Origin: Kistimonas sp964291505
GTDB taxonomy: Bacteria; Pseudomonadota; Gammaproteobacteria; Pseudomonadales; Endozoicomonadaceae
Length of the DNA stretch: 64,000 bases
Direction of reading: 5' to 3'
NCBI GenBank assembly: GCA_964291505.2
Contig: OZ220216.1
Coordinates: forward strand, 2,108,001 to 2,172,000
How positions within the stretch are numbered: the first letter of the stretch is position 1; each line of letters opens with the position of its first letter. Under the pieces are notes generated by a model, which worked only from the letters and a program-made list of their open reading frames with translations, made no database searches and was not told the origin of the DNA. Shown here piece after piece: positions 18,351-27,795 of the stretch. The position numbers and the translations under genes were made by a program.

Positions 18351-18743
18351 TTAGACTATTTCATCCCAGGCGGATTTGAGCGTTTTCACCAGATTCACAA
18401 TTTCTGCAATGATGGCAGGTTCATTCGACCGGCTGGCCTGCAACAGCCGCAGCATGCAGTAGCGATATAATTCATCCAGATTGTTTGCAATCGCGCCGCC
18501 TCTGTCATGGTCAAGAGACGACTGCAGGCAGGTAAAAATATCCAGGCAACGACCCACCGTTTCACCCTTGGCCGCCCACATGTGTCGTTCCATATATCCC
18601 TGCGCCTGCATTAGCTGGTTTACTAACATCGTATACACCAGCACTAAGCGTTCGCCTTGGTTTGCGGCCATCGAACGGTGACGCAGCGTATTACCGTAGC
18701 CCTCAGCGCCCGGTTTGTTCTGACTGCCCTTGGAGTAAGCCAT
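18351..18743 (-). CDS. fliS: flagellin export chaperone FliS
   Basis: 130 residues, all-helical. The segments QGERLVLVYTMLVNQLMQAQGYM, LDIFTCLQSSLDHDRGGAIANNLDELYRYCMLRL and VNLVKTLKSAWDEIV match FliS, which binds the flagellin C-terminus in the cytoplasm and delivers it to the FlhA gate. The ATG at 18743 shares a base with the fliD stop (TGATG), indicating translational coupling; an in-frame GTG one codon upstream is not favoured. Confidence 0.9.
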   Translation of the reverse strand: MAYSKGSQNKPGAEGYGNTLRHRSMAANQGERLVLVYTMLVNQLMQAQGYMERHMWAAKGETVGRCLDIFTCLQSSLDHDRGGAIANNLDELYRYCMLRLLQASRSNEPAIIAEIVNLVKTLKSAWDEIV

Positions 18744-20218
18744 CACCGTTTTCCTTTCTGCACATTAAGAAGTTGGCTGGTCAGCAGATCAAGACGCTCA
18801 CCGACAGCCTTGAAGCGCGCAACCTGTCGATCCATCTCAAAGAATTGCCGCTGGGTGCGATCCTGAATCACCTGCTCATAGAGCGATAACTGTTCACGCT
18901 CCATAGCTACCTGATCAAGGCTCCGGGAGAGGGTGTTCACACGGGTACCCAGAACGCCCGACGGGCCTGCCCACTGGGCCATCACCCGGCTGACAGCAGA
19001 CATAATGCCATCAGGGCCGGTGACCATCGCCTGTACATCAGCGCCCTGTTGCGCCAGTGCGGTCACCAGTGTCGACTCATTCAGCCCAACGGTGCCGTCG
19101 CGCTGGGTTTCAATCCCGAGGTCCACCAGCGAACGTACGTCACCTTGCGGTACCGTCTGCCGAAGCACGGTACGCATCTGGTTCAGCAAATCGCTGGCCA
19201 TGCGGGCTTCCATCCGACCGGCGCGGTCATCATGAAGTCCTGGACGCGCGGCCTCCACCAGCGCATTGCACGCCTCCACAAAGTGTGACACCTGTTCAAT
19301 GACTGGCAGGTAATCGGACGACACCGAGACCCTCACTGCCTGTCCGGGATCCGATCGCTGCAAATCCAGGGTAATGCCGGGTATTACATCCTCTACCCGG
19401 TTGTCATGGCTGACCAGTTCCACACCGTCCAGTGAGAAGCGTGCATCCCGTCCCGGCTCTACCACATGAAAGGCCTCTGCCAACGCAGTACCACTGCCCT
19501 GTCCCGTTACCTGAATCGCCTTATCCGCACCCGGCGCTTCAGCACTCAATAATAACTGTTCACCATTGACGTCTTTCAGCACATCCATGCGGGCGCCATA
19601 TTGACGGGCCACGGTATTAACCGCAGCGGCAATGGCCTGCAAAGACATGTCAGCCTTGATATCCACCTTGAAGGTACCGCCGGCAACGCTGATTTCCAAA
19701 GCGCCCTCGCCCGGGCGGAACACGGGTGAAAACGGGCCGGCCAAGTGTTTTTCCCGCGACGCCAGTTCATGAACAACAATCTCATGGGCACCACCGGCCT
19801 GGGGCTTACCGGTCACAGACACCTTGACACGACTATTGTCGGCACTCTCTCCCTGCCACGTCTGCCAGGCCTGTCCGGATGACAACAGGGCGGCACGTTG
19901 CTGCAGGGGAGTGGCGATGGATAACAACTTACCAAGCCCGGTCAGTTCGACTTCCGCTGCCTTTTCACGTCGCTCGATCTGCGCCTGTTTTGGGGCAACT
20001 TCAGCCTGAGTGATTGCCTTCACCATCGCCTGGACATCCAGTCCTGAACTGTTGATATTCAAGGGAGGAGCATTCATTGGCATCGCCTGTGTGCGCTTTC
20101 GGGCATTGTGCGGTGGAACTCGGTCCAATCCAGACAGATTGTTGTCCCTGAACTGTCGTCGATCTGCCTTTATCCGACTGATTCGAGACAATGCCCTGAC
20201 CGGCATGACGCGTAACAT
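18743..20218 (-). CDS. fliD: flagellar filament cap protein FliD
   Basis: 491 residues from ATG 20218, which has AGGA 7 nt upstream. This start adds an Arg-rich segment of 45 residues before the usual N-terminus (MNAPPLNINSSGLDVQAMVKAITQAE); a start at 20083 would remove it but has no visible ribosome site. FliD_N is visible at GLDVQAMVKAI, and FliD_C at DLGIETQRDGTVGLNESTLVTAL and MAQWAGPSGVLGTRVNTLSRSL. The pentameric cap folds flagellin monomers at the filament tip. It lies directly downstream of the flagellin gene. Confidence 0.92.
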   Translation of the reverse strand: MLRVMPVRALSRISRIKADRRQFRDNNLSGLDRVPPHNARKRTQAMPMNAPPLNINSSGLDVQAMVKAITQAEVAPKQAQIERREKAAEVELTGLGKLLSIATPLQQRAALLSSGQAWQTWQGESADNSRVKVSVTGKPQAGGAHEIVVHELASREKHLAGPFSPVFRPGEGALEISVAGGTFKVDIKADMSLQAIAAAVNTVARQYGARMDVLKDVNGEQLLLSAEAPGADKAIQVTGQGSGTALAEAFHVVEPGRDARFSLDGVELVSHDNRVEDVIPGITLDLQRSDPGQAVRVSVSSDYLPVIEQVSHFVEACNALVEAARPGLHDDRAGRMEARMASDLLNQMRTVLRQTVPQGDVRSLVDLGIETQRDGTVGLNESTLVTALAQQGADVQAMVTGPDGIMSAVSRVMAQWAGPSGVLGTRVNTLSRSLDQVAMEREQLSLYEQVIQDRTQRQFFEMDRQVARFKAVGERLDLLTSQLLNVQKGKR

Positions 20219-20256
20219 GATAATGTCCTCATGCTACGCGGCCGGCCGTCATTCAC

Positions 20257-22923
20257 TTAACGGATCAGCATCAAGACATCCCGGGCCATTTCATTGGCCT
20301 GGGCGAGGTTGGCAATACTGGCCTGTTTAAGGATCTGTTGCTTAGTCATTTCTGCCATTTCCGCCGCATAATCGGTGTCTTTTATACGGCTACGGGAGTT
20401 AGTCACATTTTCCCGAATGCTCTGCAGATTGAAGATGGTGTGTTCCAGCCGGTTCTGAATCGCCCCCAACGTGCCGCGCTGGGAATCAATATCAGCAATA
20501 GCGTCATCAATAATGCTAACCGCCTGCTGGGCACCAGCTTCCGTGGTGATGTCGATGTCAGTGACATACATGGTTCGGGTCTCAACCGTTGACTTGCCAT
20601 CAACCAGATTAGTCGTCACACCTTCAACAGCAGGCCCTTTCAGGTTGATATCGCCATCAGCCTGCAGTTCAAAGGTGCCGGTTACCAGCGCACTGTTGTG
20701 GGCGGCATCCAGTACCTTGCCATTCACCTTGACGCTTTCATCATTGGAGACATTCGCCCGGAATTGGCTGATTTCAATATTTCCGCCTACATCGGAGCTG
20801 ATCATTACAGACCCATCAGTATTATATTTGGCTGAAATCCCCAGCTGCTGCAGCCTCGGATTTGCATTGATGGCATCCGCGAATTGCTTGGGTCCCGGGA
20901 TGGAAAACTGCTCACCATTGATCACGACAGAAACTTCACTCGGCGTCATGCCATCACGGCCAGTTCCGATATTAATGTCTGTAATCAGTGCATCGGTAGA
21001 GGCCTTGGCCACCACACCGGTTTCACCACTGACAGCATTAAACTTATTGGCAATGTTCTGCGCCGTGTCTATCCCATCCACCAGAATCGTGCCAGAGCCT
21101 ACCGGCCCCTGAACCACCATGCTGCCGGCATGACTGAGTATGCGTGTCGGGGTTGGCATGCCGGTATTGACCTTACTGAAATCACTGCCGGACTGGATAC
21201 CTGCCGAGGCAGTGGTTGAAGAAAAATCACCAGCACCCGGAGTCCCACCAATCGAAATACTGCCATCAGCAGTCAGTTCAAAGGTACCCACAATACTGGC
21301 GGTCTTGTTGGTTTTGTCCATGGATTTCCCACCGACGGACAATGTGGGCGACTCAGAACCAGAAGGTGCAAATTCAGAAATTTCAATGGTGTTACCCGCT
21401 GACTCGGTCAATGTCACGGAATCCTTGGTACTGTCATAAACCGCACTCAGCGTTGAAATACCCAAACCATTGATCTTGGTGGCCATGTCTGCAAGTGACG
21501 TAATACCCGTCATGTCACTGGCACCACCGCCCTTAACATCAACCTTTAATGTCAATGTATCACTACCCAGACTGGCCAGTTGACTGATGACCACTTCGGT
21601 TTTTGCCGTAGCAGTAATACCCGTATCTGCTGTCTTGGCATTAATGGCCGTTGCAACCTGCGCTGCAGAATCTTTCGCCGTAATCGTCACATTGGCCGCA
21701 GCCCCTCCCGTATTCAGGGGGCCCGTCAGTTCAATGGCTCCACCGGCAGCACCGTTCGTTGACGATAGTGTAGGGCCTACATCAACCGTGCCGAACTTAC
21801 TGCCGGAATCAATGGTGGCATTACCTCCTCGCCCGGTTGTCTGTGCCACGTTGGCAGTTGTTGCGGCTGTACCAGAAACCGTGATATCGCCTTCACTGGC
21901 TGTCAGTTCAAACTGCCCCATGGCATAGGCGGAAGGCGCCTGCGATGACATAGCCTGCGTACCAAAGGTGAGTTTTGCGCTCTTCAGATCCGACAGCGCA
22001 ATCGTATCCCCTTGCGCGGCTGTCAGCTTATCACCTGTAGTACTGGCGGTAATGCCTGCCGCCTGCAGGGTTTTGTTGCCATTGACGGCAGTGGCTAATC
22101 CCGCTAAATCGGCTAACCCTGTAAGTTCTACGCCATTAACGGTTGCTGAAAATGTTGTACCTCCATCAAGACTGAAACTACTTAAGGCGACGTCCGTACG
22201 CGCCCTGGCCGTTACCCCAGTATCCATCGACTGTTGATTGACTTTGGTCGCAATCGACTTGGCAGAATCCGAACCATCAACCGCAATGGTTGCAGCCCCC
22301 CGGGAGCCGGTAATCGTCATACTCCCGGGACTGCTCAGCGTCCCATCGCCACCAATGGATACCGTTCCGAACTCACTGCCGGAACGGACGACATCCAGCG
22401 TTTTGTCGATACCGCCAATGGTAGACGCACGCATGTTGCCAATGCTGACGGAAATGGTTTCATACGCATTCGCGCCCACCTGGAAATTCTTGTTGGTATA
22501 GGAACCATCAAGCACCTTGAGGCTGTTGAATGTGGTTGTCTCGGCAATCCGATCGATTTCTGACTGCAACTGGGAGACTTCACGTTGCAGCGCGATCCGA
22601 TCCTGGGCATCGTTACTGGCGTTGGCGGATTGGAGTGAGAGGTCACGGATACGGTGCAAAATAGAGGTAGTTTCCGCCATCGCCCCTTCAGCGGTCTGAC
22701 TCACTGAAATCCCATCATTGGCATTGCGAATCGCTACAGACAGACCATTGACCTGGGACGTCATCCGGTTACTGATCTGGAGACCCGCCGCATCATCCTT
22801 GGCACTGTTGATCTTGTAACCGGTCGACAGTTTCTTCATTGACGCTTCGAGCCCGTTCTGGGCTCGCTCCAGACTTTGCTGGGCAGTCAGGGAAGGTGAG
22901 TTGGTGATGATACTCAGCGACAT
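20257..22923 (-). CDS. lafA: lateral flagellin LafA, very large with three internal repeat modules
   Basis: 888 residues, about three times the usual lateral flagellin. The conserved N-terminal D0/D1 (1 to about 170: SLSIITNSPSLTAQQSLERA, KLSTGYKINSAKDDAAGLQISN) and C-terminal D1/D0 (about 790-888: RGTLGAIQNRLEHTIFNLQ, RSRIKDTDYAAEMAEMTK) are complete. Between them three related modules of roughly 190-200 residues start near 179, 371 and 574. Each begins SGS-x-F, contains a flagellin-IN-like SA..IA..(I/V)N......GV/I.A.A segment, and ends G-x-FELxA(D/S)GxI. These should form surface-exposed D2/D3 domains on the filament. GGAG stands 8 nt before the ATG. It is likely a sigma-28 target, but no convincing sigma-28 box could be fixed in the 122 bp upstream. 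Confidence 0.93.
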   Translation of the reverse strand: MSLSIITNSPSLTAQQSLERAQNGLEASMKKLSTGYKINSAKDDAAGLQISNRMTSQVNGLSVAIRNANDGISVSQTAEGAMAETTSILHRIRDLSLQSANASNDAQDRIALQREVSQLQSEIDRIAETTTFNSLKVLDGSYTNKNFQVGANAYETISVSIGNMRASTIGGIDKTLDVVRSGSEFGTVSIGGDGTLSSPGSMTITGSRGAATIAVDGSDSAKSIATKVNQQSMDTGVTARARTDVALSSFSLDGGTTFSATVNGVELTGLADLAGLATAVNGNKTLQAAGITASTTGDKLTAAQGDTIALSDLKSAKLTFGTQAMSSQAPSAYAMGQFELTASEGDITVSGTAATTANVAQTTGRGGNATIDSGSKFGTVDVGPTLSSTNGAAGGAIELTGPLNTGGAAANVTITAKDSAAQVATAINAKTADTGITATAKTEVVISQLASLGSDTLTLKVDVKGGGASDMTGITSLADMATKINGLGISTLSAVYDSTKDSVTLTESAGNTIEISEFAPSGSESPTLSVGGKSMDKTNKTASIVGTFELTADGSISIGGTPGAGDFSSTTASAGIQSGSDFSKVNTGMPTPTRILSHAGSMVVQGPVGSGTILVDGIDTAQNIANKFNAVSGETGVVAKASTDALITDINIGTGRDGMTPSEVSVVINGEQFSIPGPKQFADAINANPRLQQLGISAKYNTDGSVMISSDVGGNIEISQFRANVSNDESVKVNGKVLDAAHNSALVTGTFELQADGDINLKGPAVEGVTTNLVDGKSTVETRTMYVTDIDITTEAGAQQAVSIIDDAIADIDSQRGTLGAIQNRLEHTIFNLQSIRENVTNSRSRIKDTDYAAEMAEMTKQQILKQASIANLAQANEMARDVLMLIR

Positions 22924-23011
22924 GGTTTTAGCTCCGTATCAGTAACAGGTGCTATCAAACTCGACGCAAATCACCGTGTGCTTAAATACCGTTTTTCTCT
23001 ATAGGCATACT

Positions 23012-23030
23012 TTGTCGTAATAAACGACAA
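23012..23030. promoter_or_regulatory. 7-bp perfect inverted repeat between flgL and lafA
   Basis: TTGTCGT-aataa-ACGACAA is a perfect dyad 16 bp beyond the flgL stop and about 90 bp before the lafA start. It has no T-run after it, so it may be an operator or part of the flagellin control region rather than a terminator. Confidence 0.35.
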
Positions 23031-23045
23031 CCATCCTCTGAACAG

Positions 23046-23975
23046 CTACAGGTAATCAAACAGGGAGAGTCCTGCCAGTTGCACGACACTTTTTCGGGTG
23101 GCTTCCAATGCGGTCATCTCACGGTTCAGCTGTGTCATGGCGGCAGCATAATCCAGGTCGCCTAACTCACCGACCAACTGTTCGGCATACAGCTGCCGCT
23201 GGTCCAGGGATTCATTACTGATAGCCATAATATGCTGCCGGGTACCGACCTCCGTTTGTACCCGGAAGACTTGATTCAACCCCTGATCAATAGCCTGCAG
23301 CGATTGATTGAGCTGTTCATTAATAGTCTCATCTGGCGCCAGCAACAGGTTATGAAGACTGCCCAGAGCATCCAGCAGGTTAAAGCTCCCGCCCTGGCCA
23401 TCCTCAATGCGAAAGCAAAGCGCCACAGCCGTGTCATTCGCCTGCATCTGCCACCCCTGGGCAATTGTTACCTGCCGCTGGCCCGGGTCATCATTATTGA
23501 CCACCCAGCTACCGTCCGATTTCTGCAGGACCGGTGCCTGGTCATCCCGAAAGCCACCAAACAGATAGCGACCATCCGGCCCCCGCGAGTTGATCACAGA
23601 GGCAACCCCATCCGTCAATCCTTGAACTTCGCCGGCAATCGCCCGCAGGCTGGCAGGATCCATCGCGCCATTTGCCGCCTGTAGGACCAGCTCACGACAG
23701 CGCTGCAATAGAGCGCCATAAGCCGTCAGGGTATTATCTTCACGAGCCAGCAGGGCATCCAGCGAGGCACTGTTTTCCAGGTAACGGCTGTCGGCAACCT
23801 GCTCGCGTGAAATACCCTGAAGTCTCACAGCCGTCAGGGGGTCGTCCGCCGGCTGCGATAAACGTGTACCCTCAGCAATACGATCCCATGTCCGGTTGAG
23901 GTCACCGGTGGTCTCCTGTAAACGAGACCGGATATTATCAAACACCTGACCGGTACTAATCCTGAACTCATTCAT
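23046..23975 (-). CDS. flgL: hook-filament junction protein FlgL (HAP3)
   Basis: 309 residues from ATG 23975, chosen because GAGG lies 8 nt before it and the product begins MNEFRISTGQVFDNI like FlgL; upstream Met would add a Cys/Arg-rich stretch translated from inside flgK. Flagellin-like ends are present: WDRIAEGTRLSQPADDPLTAVR at the N-terminus and LGDLDYAAAMTQLNREMTALEATRKSVVQLAGLSLFDYL at the C-terminus. FlgL joins the FlgK ring to the filament. Confidence 0.92.
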   Translation of the reverse strand: MNEFRISTGQVFDNIRSRLQETTGDLNRTWDRIAEGTRLSQPADDPLTAVRLQGISREQVADSRYLENSASLDALLAREDNTLTAYGALLQRCRELVLQAANGAMDPASLRAIAGEVQGLTDGVASVINSRGPDGRYLFGGFRDDQAPVLQKSDGSWVVNNDDPGQRQVTIAQGWQMQANDTAVALCFRIEDGQGGSFNLLDALGSLHNLLLAPDETINEQLNQSLQAIDQGLNQVFRVQTEVGTRQHIMAISNESLDQRQLYAEQLVGELGDLDYAAAMTQLNREMTALEATRKSVVQLAGLSLFDYL

Positions 23976-24015
23976 GATACAACCTCTTTCACCTACGCAA
24001 CGCTGGCTACATTTT

Positions 24016-25668
24016 CTAGAGTGATAACAACGTATCCAACACCCGTTGCGCGGCCGACAACACCCGGGCATTAGCCTGATAATGCTGCTGAAAACGCATC
24101 AGGTCACCCGCCTCTTCGTCCAGATTAACCCCACTGCGCGATTCCCAGGCTGCATCCGCCTCCTGCTTTAGCAAACCAAGGGATTCCGCCTGCTGTGTCG
24201 CCTGCCAGCTACGGGTCGCAATACGCCCCAGTAACCGGTCAGAGGATTCCGGCAAAGTGCCTGCACTGAAGGTTTCTGACTGCATGAAGGACATCAGGTG
24301 GGTAAGGTTGCTGTTGTCACCAGGGCCATTCCCCGCTGCAGCCAGCCCCAGCCGATCCGGTTCCGATAAGACGGTTCGAATCGCAGCGGTTTCATTTCGC
24401 CATGGGGTCAACAGGTAACTGTCGCCTTTCGCGGAACCCGCCGAGAGTTCCAGCACCAATCCTTCAAAGGGCACACGGGTTGTCGCTGTCGCATCCAGCG
24501 TACCGGATGCGACTTCGCTGTTATCCGTCACTCTCTGGATGGTGTAATTTAACTGCCCGCCCGGCTCTGTCACGCTAAGTCTGTAATCATTGGGTTTCAG
24601 CGCAGCTAGTTGTGATGTATCCACGGCTAGCGTCGCCTTGGCGCTGCCTGACAACTGTTCAGGAATGACCCGTGCACGGCAGGCGTCAGTCGCATTCACA
24701 TCGTTAAACAGGGCTGCACCAGCATTCCCCGCCATATCCTGCCCGTCCGCCAGGATCCGGTTGTTGCCGGCACTGATAATGACGGCCTGCCAGCCCAGCA
24801 TGTTCAATACCGGTAATAACACCTCGGACCGGAAACGCGCCAGCCCATGCATTTCGCCACTGTCGGTTCGTAACGGTTCCAGGGAGCCGTCTCTGTCCAG
24901 CTGAGGTTGAATCGCCATGGCATCCTGCGCACTGTATGGCATCACTACGCCATAACCACACTCGCCCTGCACCAGCGACTGACCGGAACGGAAAAACAGG
25001 CTGGTCATCCCGTCCGGCTGACGCAGGCTCTGTACACCGACCTGCGTCGTGAGTTGGTTAATCAACTGATCCCGCTGGTCTTCCAGGTCAGCCATATGGG
25101 CGCCACGGCTGTAACCATCCCGAATGGTTCGGTTCAATGTTGCCACACTGTCTGAGAGCGCTGACGCTTCCGCAGCTATCGCACCCAACTGGTCATCCAC
25201 CTGTTGACTGAAATCCACCAACACCCGCCCAAGGTTGTTATATTTAACGGCCATGGCTGCCGCTTCGCTGATGATCTGCTGTCGGTAAGCGGTCGATGCT
25301 GGTTCTGTTTCGGCCGCGCTCAGGGCACTGACAAACCGTTCAACCGATGATGACACCCCGGTATACTCATTGCCCAGATAAGCATCCAGTCGCTTCAGGT
25401 AGTCACCGAACTCCCTAGCCTCGCCATAGTCTGCCGAGGTCGCATGACGCTGGTCGACCAGGAAATCACTGGTCACCCGTCGGATATCGTCAATGCGTGT
25501 ACCTGCCAGCATGACCTGTTGATCCGCGGGATACCATTCGCAGGTTGATTGCAGGACTTCACGTCGGCTGAAGCCCTCAACCGCCACATTGGCCACATTG
25601 TGCCCGGCCGTCTCAAGCCGGGTACGGGCGCTGTTCAGGCCACTGAGCCCGATATCCAGAAGGTTCAT
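24016..25668 (-). CDS. flgK: hook-filament junction protein FlgK (HAP1)
   Basis: 550 residues. N-terminus NLLDIGLSGLNSARTRLETAGHNVANVAVEGFSRR is the rod/hook/HAP signature, and the C-terminus ends with NLDEEAGDLMRFQQHYQANARVLSAAQRVLDTLLSL. The middle contains DQRDQLINQLTTQVGVQ, typical of FlgK. It forms the first junction zone after the hook. The ATG overlaps the flgJ stop by four bases (ATGA). Confidence 0.94.
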   Translation of the reverse strand: MNLLDIGLSGLNSARTRLETAGHNVANVAVEGFSRREVLQSTCEWYPADQQVMLAGTRIDDIRRVTSDFLVDQRHATSADYGEAREFGDYLKRLDAYLGNEYTGVSSSVERFVSALSAAETEPASTAYRQQIISEAAAMAVKYNNLGRVLVDFSQQVDDQLGAIAAEASALSDSVATLNRTIRDGYSRGAHMADLEDQRDQLINQLTTQVGVQSLRQPDGMTSLFFRSGQSLVQGECGYGVVMPYSAQDAMAIQPQLDRDGSLEPLRTDSGEMHGLARFRSEVLLPVLNMLGWQAVIISAGNNRILADGQDMAGNAGAALFNDVNATDACRARVIPEQLSGSAKATLAVDTSQLAALKPNDYRLSVTEPGGQLNYTIQRVTDNSEVASGTLDATATTRVPFEGLVLELSAGSAKGDSYLLTPWRNETAAIRTVLSEPDRLGLAAAGNGPGDNSNLTHLMSFMQSETFSAGTLPESSDRLLGRIATRSWQATQQAESLGLLKQEADAAWESRSGVNLDEEAGDLMRFQQHYQANARVLSAAQRVLDTLLSL

Positions 25669-25970
25669 GGTGCTTCAATCCGTAACTGCCGGAGCATATG
25701 GTCGGAGAGGCCGCTTTGACTGTGCCGGGTCATGGCTTGCGCCCAGATGCCCGACAACCAGTCATCGGCCCAGCTGCGGTCCGGCGACAATGGGTTATCA
25801 CCGGATTTAATGGCATCTGCCGTACGGTGCATGCTGTTCAGTAATTCCTGCCAAAGCAGCGTTTCAAACCCCTCAACCACCGCTCTCGCTTTTGCCTGAC
25901 CATCATCAGCGGCTTGTGCTGCCGATACGGCCAATGCCGTCGGTTCTGACAAGGACATTAAGGTATTCAT
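25665..25970 (-). CDS. flgJ: flagellar rod-binding protein FlgJ, short form without muramidase
   Basis: 101 residues covering only the rod-binding domain: VVEGFETLLWQELLNSMHRTAD and LSDHMLRQLRIE. The peptidoglycan hydrolase domain present in enterobacterial FlgJ is absent, so another wall hydrolase must open the way for the rod. It sits between flgI and flgK as expected. Confidence 0.85.
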   Translation of the reverse strand: MNTLMSLSEPTALAVSAAQAADDGQAKARAVVEGFETLLWQELLNSMHRTADAIKSGDNPLSPDRSWADDWLSGIWAQAMTRHSQSGLSDHMLRQLRIEAP

Positions 25971-25990
25971 AAACTCCTCGAGGATGGCGT

Positions 25991-27097
25991 TTAGAGCACA
26001 TCAATCTCGGCTTCCAGCGCGCCGGCCTGCCTGAACGCCTGAAGGATGGACATGAGCTCGCTGGGGGTCGCGCCCACACTGTTGAGGGCACTGACCACAT
26101 CACTGAGTCTTGGGCTATCCGGCAACTCATAAATCGTGCCCTTCTGCTCACTGATCTGCACTTCACTGCGCGGTACCGTGGTAGTCTGACCACGGGAGAA
26201 CATACCCGGCTGGCTGACCTGAGGCTCTTCCGAAACAGTAACAACCAGACTTCCGTGACTAACCGCTACCGGTCGTATACGAACATTCTGCCCAATCACC
26301 ACTGTGCCGGTTCTTGGATTAATGACGACTCTGGCAGGCAATTCCACCTGCGGAATCGTCAGGCTTTCCAGCCGCGACATGAAGGCCACCCGCTGGTCTG
26401 TATCATAGGGGGCGGACACCGCCACCCGGGCCGCATCAATGGCATGGGCGGTTCCCTGTCCGAACTCCCGGTCAATGGCATTGACGATCAGACGCGCCTG
26501 CCGGAAACCCGTCTCGTTCAGGTTCAGCATGATATGGCCGTAATCATCAAATAACGGGATCACCGAACGCTCAACCACCGCACCACCCGGGATTCGACCC
26601 ACAGTTGTGATATTTACCGTCGCCTTGCTGCCACTGGCGCCTTCCGCCGTGACGCCACCCACCACCAGACTGCCCTGGGCTATGGCATACACATTGCCGT
26701 CCAGGCCTTTCAGCGGCGTCGCCAGCAGGCTACCGCCCCGAAGGCTCTTGGCATCGCCAATGGACGACACCACCACATCCAGTGCCTGCCCTGGCCTTAC
26801 ATAGGTATTTAGTGTCGTATGAACGCTGACGGCCGCGACATTCTTCAGCCGGGGCTCGGCGTTTTCCGGTAACTGCACCCCAAACTGCCTCAGCAGGTTA
26901 TTCACCGATTGGGCGGTAAACTGGGTTTGCCGGGTCTGGTCACCCGAGCCCTGTAAACCGACGACCAGACCATAGCCCACCAACTGGTTTTTCCGGGTTC
27001 CCTCCGGTGTCACCAGATCTAGCAATGGCATCGCCCGCAACGTCAGGCTGATAAGCCACAGGGCCATAACCGCAAAAGAGCCCGCCACTTTCATCAT
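25991..27097 (-). CDS. flgI: flagellar P-ring protein FlgI
   Basis: 368 residues from ATG 27097, which overlaps the flgH stop by one base (TGATG); the in-frame GTG at 27112 is inside flgH. A signal peptide (KVAGSFAVMALWLISLTLRAM) precedes the mature start PLLDLVTPEGTRKNQLVGYGLVVGL. GSGD, FGVQLPE, PRTGTVVIGQNVRIRPVAVSHGSL and SVGATPSELMSILQAFRQAGAL are FlgI hallmarks. It forms the ring around the rod in the peptidoglycan layer. Confidence 0.95.
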   Translation of the reverse strand: MMKVAGSFAVMALWLISLTLRAMPLLDLVTPEGTRKNQLVGYGLVVGLQGSGDQTRQTQFTAQSVNNLLRQFGVQLPENAEPRLKNVAAVSVHTTLNTYVRPGQALDVVVSSIGDAKSLRGGSLLATPLKGLDGNVYAIAQGSLVVGGVTAEGASGSKATVNITTVGRIPGGAVVERSVIPLFDDYGHIMLNLNETGFRQARLIVNAIDREFGQGTAHAIDAARVAVSAPYDTDQRVAFMSRLESLTIPQVELPARVVINPRTGTVVIGQNVRIRPVAVSHGSLVVTVSEEPQVSQPGMFSRGQTTTVPRSEVQISEQKGTIYELPDSPRLSDVVSALNSVGATPSELMSILQAFRQAGALEAEIDVL

Positions 27098-27786
27098 CAA
27101 AACGGTGACCACCGGCTGTTAAAGAAACGCCCCATCCACCCCATGACATTGGCCTCGGCCATATCCCCTTTGCCGGTGTAGCTGATCTTGGCATTGGCCA
27201 GCCGCAAGGAGGACACCCGGTTATCGAGCGTAATATCTTCAGGCCGCACAAGACCGCTCAGGTAAATGATTTCATCGCCCTGCCCGAGCCGGATCTGCTT
27301 GTGCCCTTTGACATAGAGACTGCCGTTATCCAGCACCTGTTGTACGACAACACTCACATAACCGGTCAAAAGGTTATTCTGTTCGTTACTGGCCTTGCCG
27401 CTGAAATTACGTTTCATATCCATGGAGTTCTGCAACGACCATTCGCTGCCCAGCAGCCTGGCACCAGTACGACCAAATAACACAGGATCAGGCATGTTAA
27501 TGGCGCTGTTTTTTCCAATCGTGGTATCCGCAGCCTTGCTGGAGCGGGTCAGCTCAGCCAGAACCACCGTCAGGATGTCACCTTCACGATAGGCGCGTCG
27601 GTCTTCAAACAAACTGGCAGACGCTGGCCCCCGAAACAGGCTGCCGGGTGATGCGTTATAGGTAGAAGGAGGAATATCTGGCAATTCACTGGACTCCTCA
27701 ATCGGGCCAGCCATTGGCGACAGCTGGCAACCACTGAGTATCATCAGAACCCACAGTATCCACAGCCTTACCGCCAGCGGTTTCAT
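27097..27786 (-). CDS. flgH: flagellar L-ring lipoprotein FlgH
   Basis: 229 residues with a lipoprotein signal (LWILWVLMILSGC, Cys as acylation site). YREGDILTVVLAE, STGKNSAINMP-like core and GSLYVKGHKQIRLGQGDEIIYLSGLVRPEDI are diagnostic, and the end NVMGWMGRFFNSRWSPF is typical. It forms the outer-membrane bushing with FlgI. Ten bases separate it from flgG. Confidence 0.95.
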   Translation of the reverse strand: MKPLAVRLWILWVLMILSGCQLSPMAGPIEESSELPDIPPSTYNASPGSLFRGPASASLFEDRRAYREGDILTVVLAELTRSSKAADTTIGKNSAINMPDPVLFGRTGARLLGSEWSLQNSMDMKRNFSGKASNEQNNLLTGYVSVVVQQVLDNGSLYVKGHKQIRLGQGDEIIYLSGLVRPEDITLDNRVSSLRLANAKISYTGKGDMAEANVMGWMGRFFNSRWSPF

Positions 27787-27795
27787 ACACCGTGC

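Noticed and set aside
22924..23045. Sigma-28 promoter for lafA
   Set aside because: A GCCTATAG element resembles the -10 box but has no matching -35 at the right distance.
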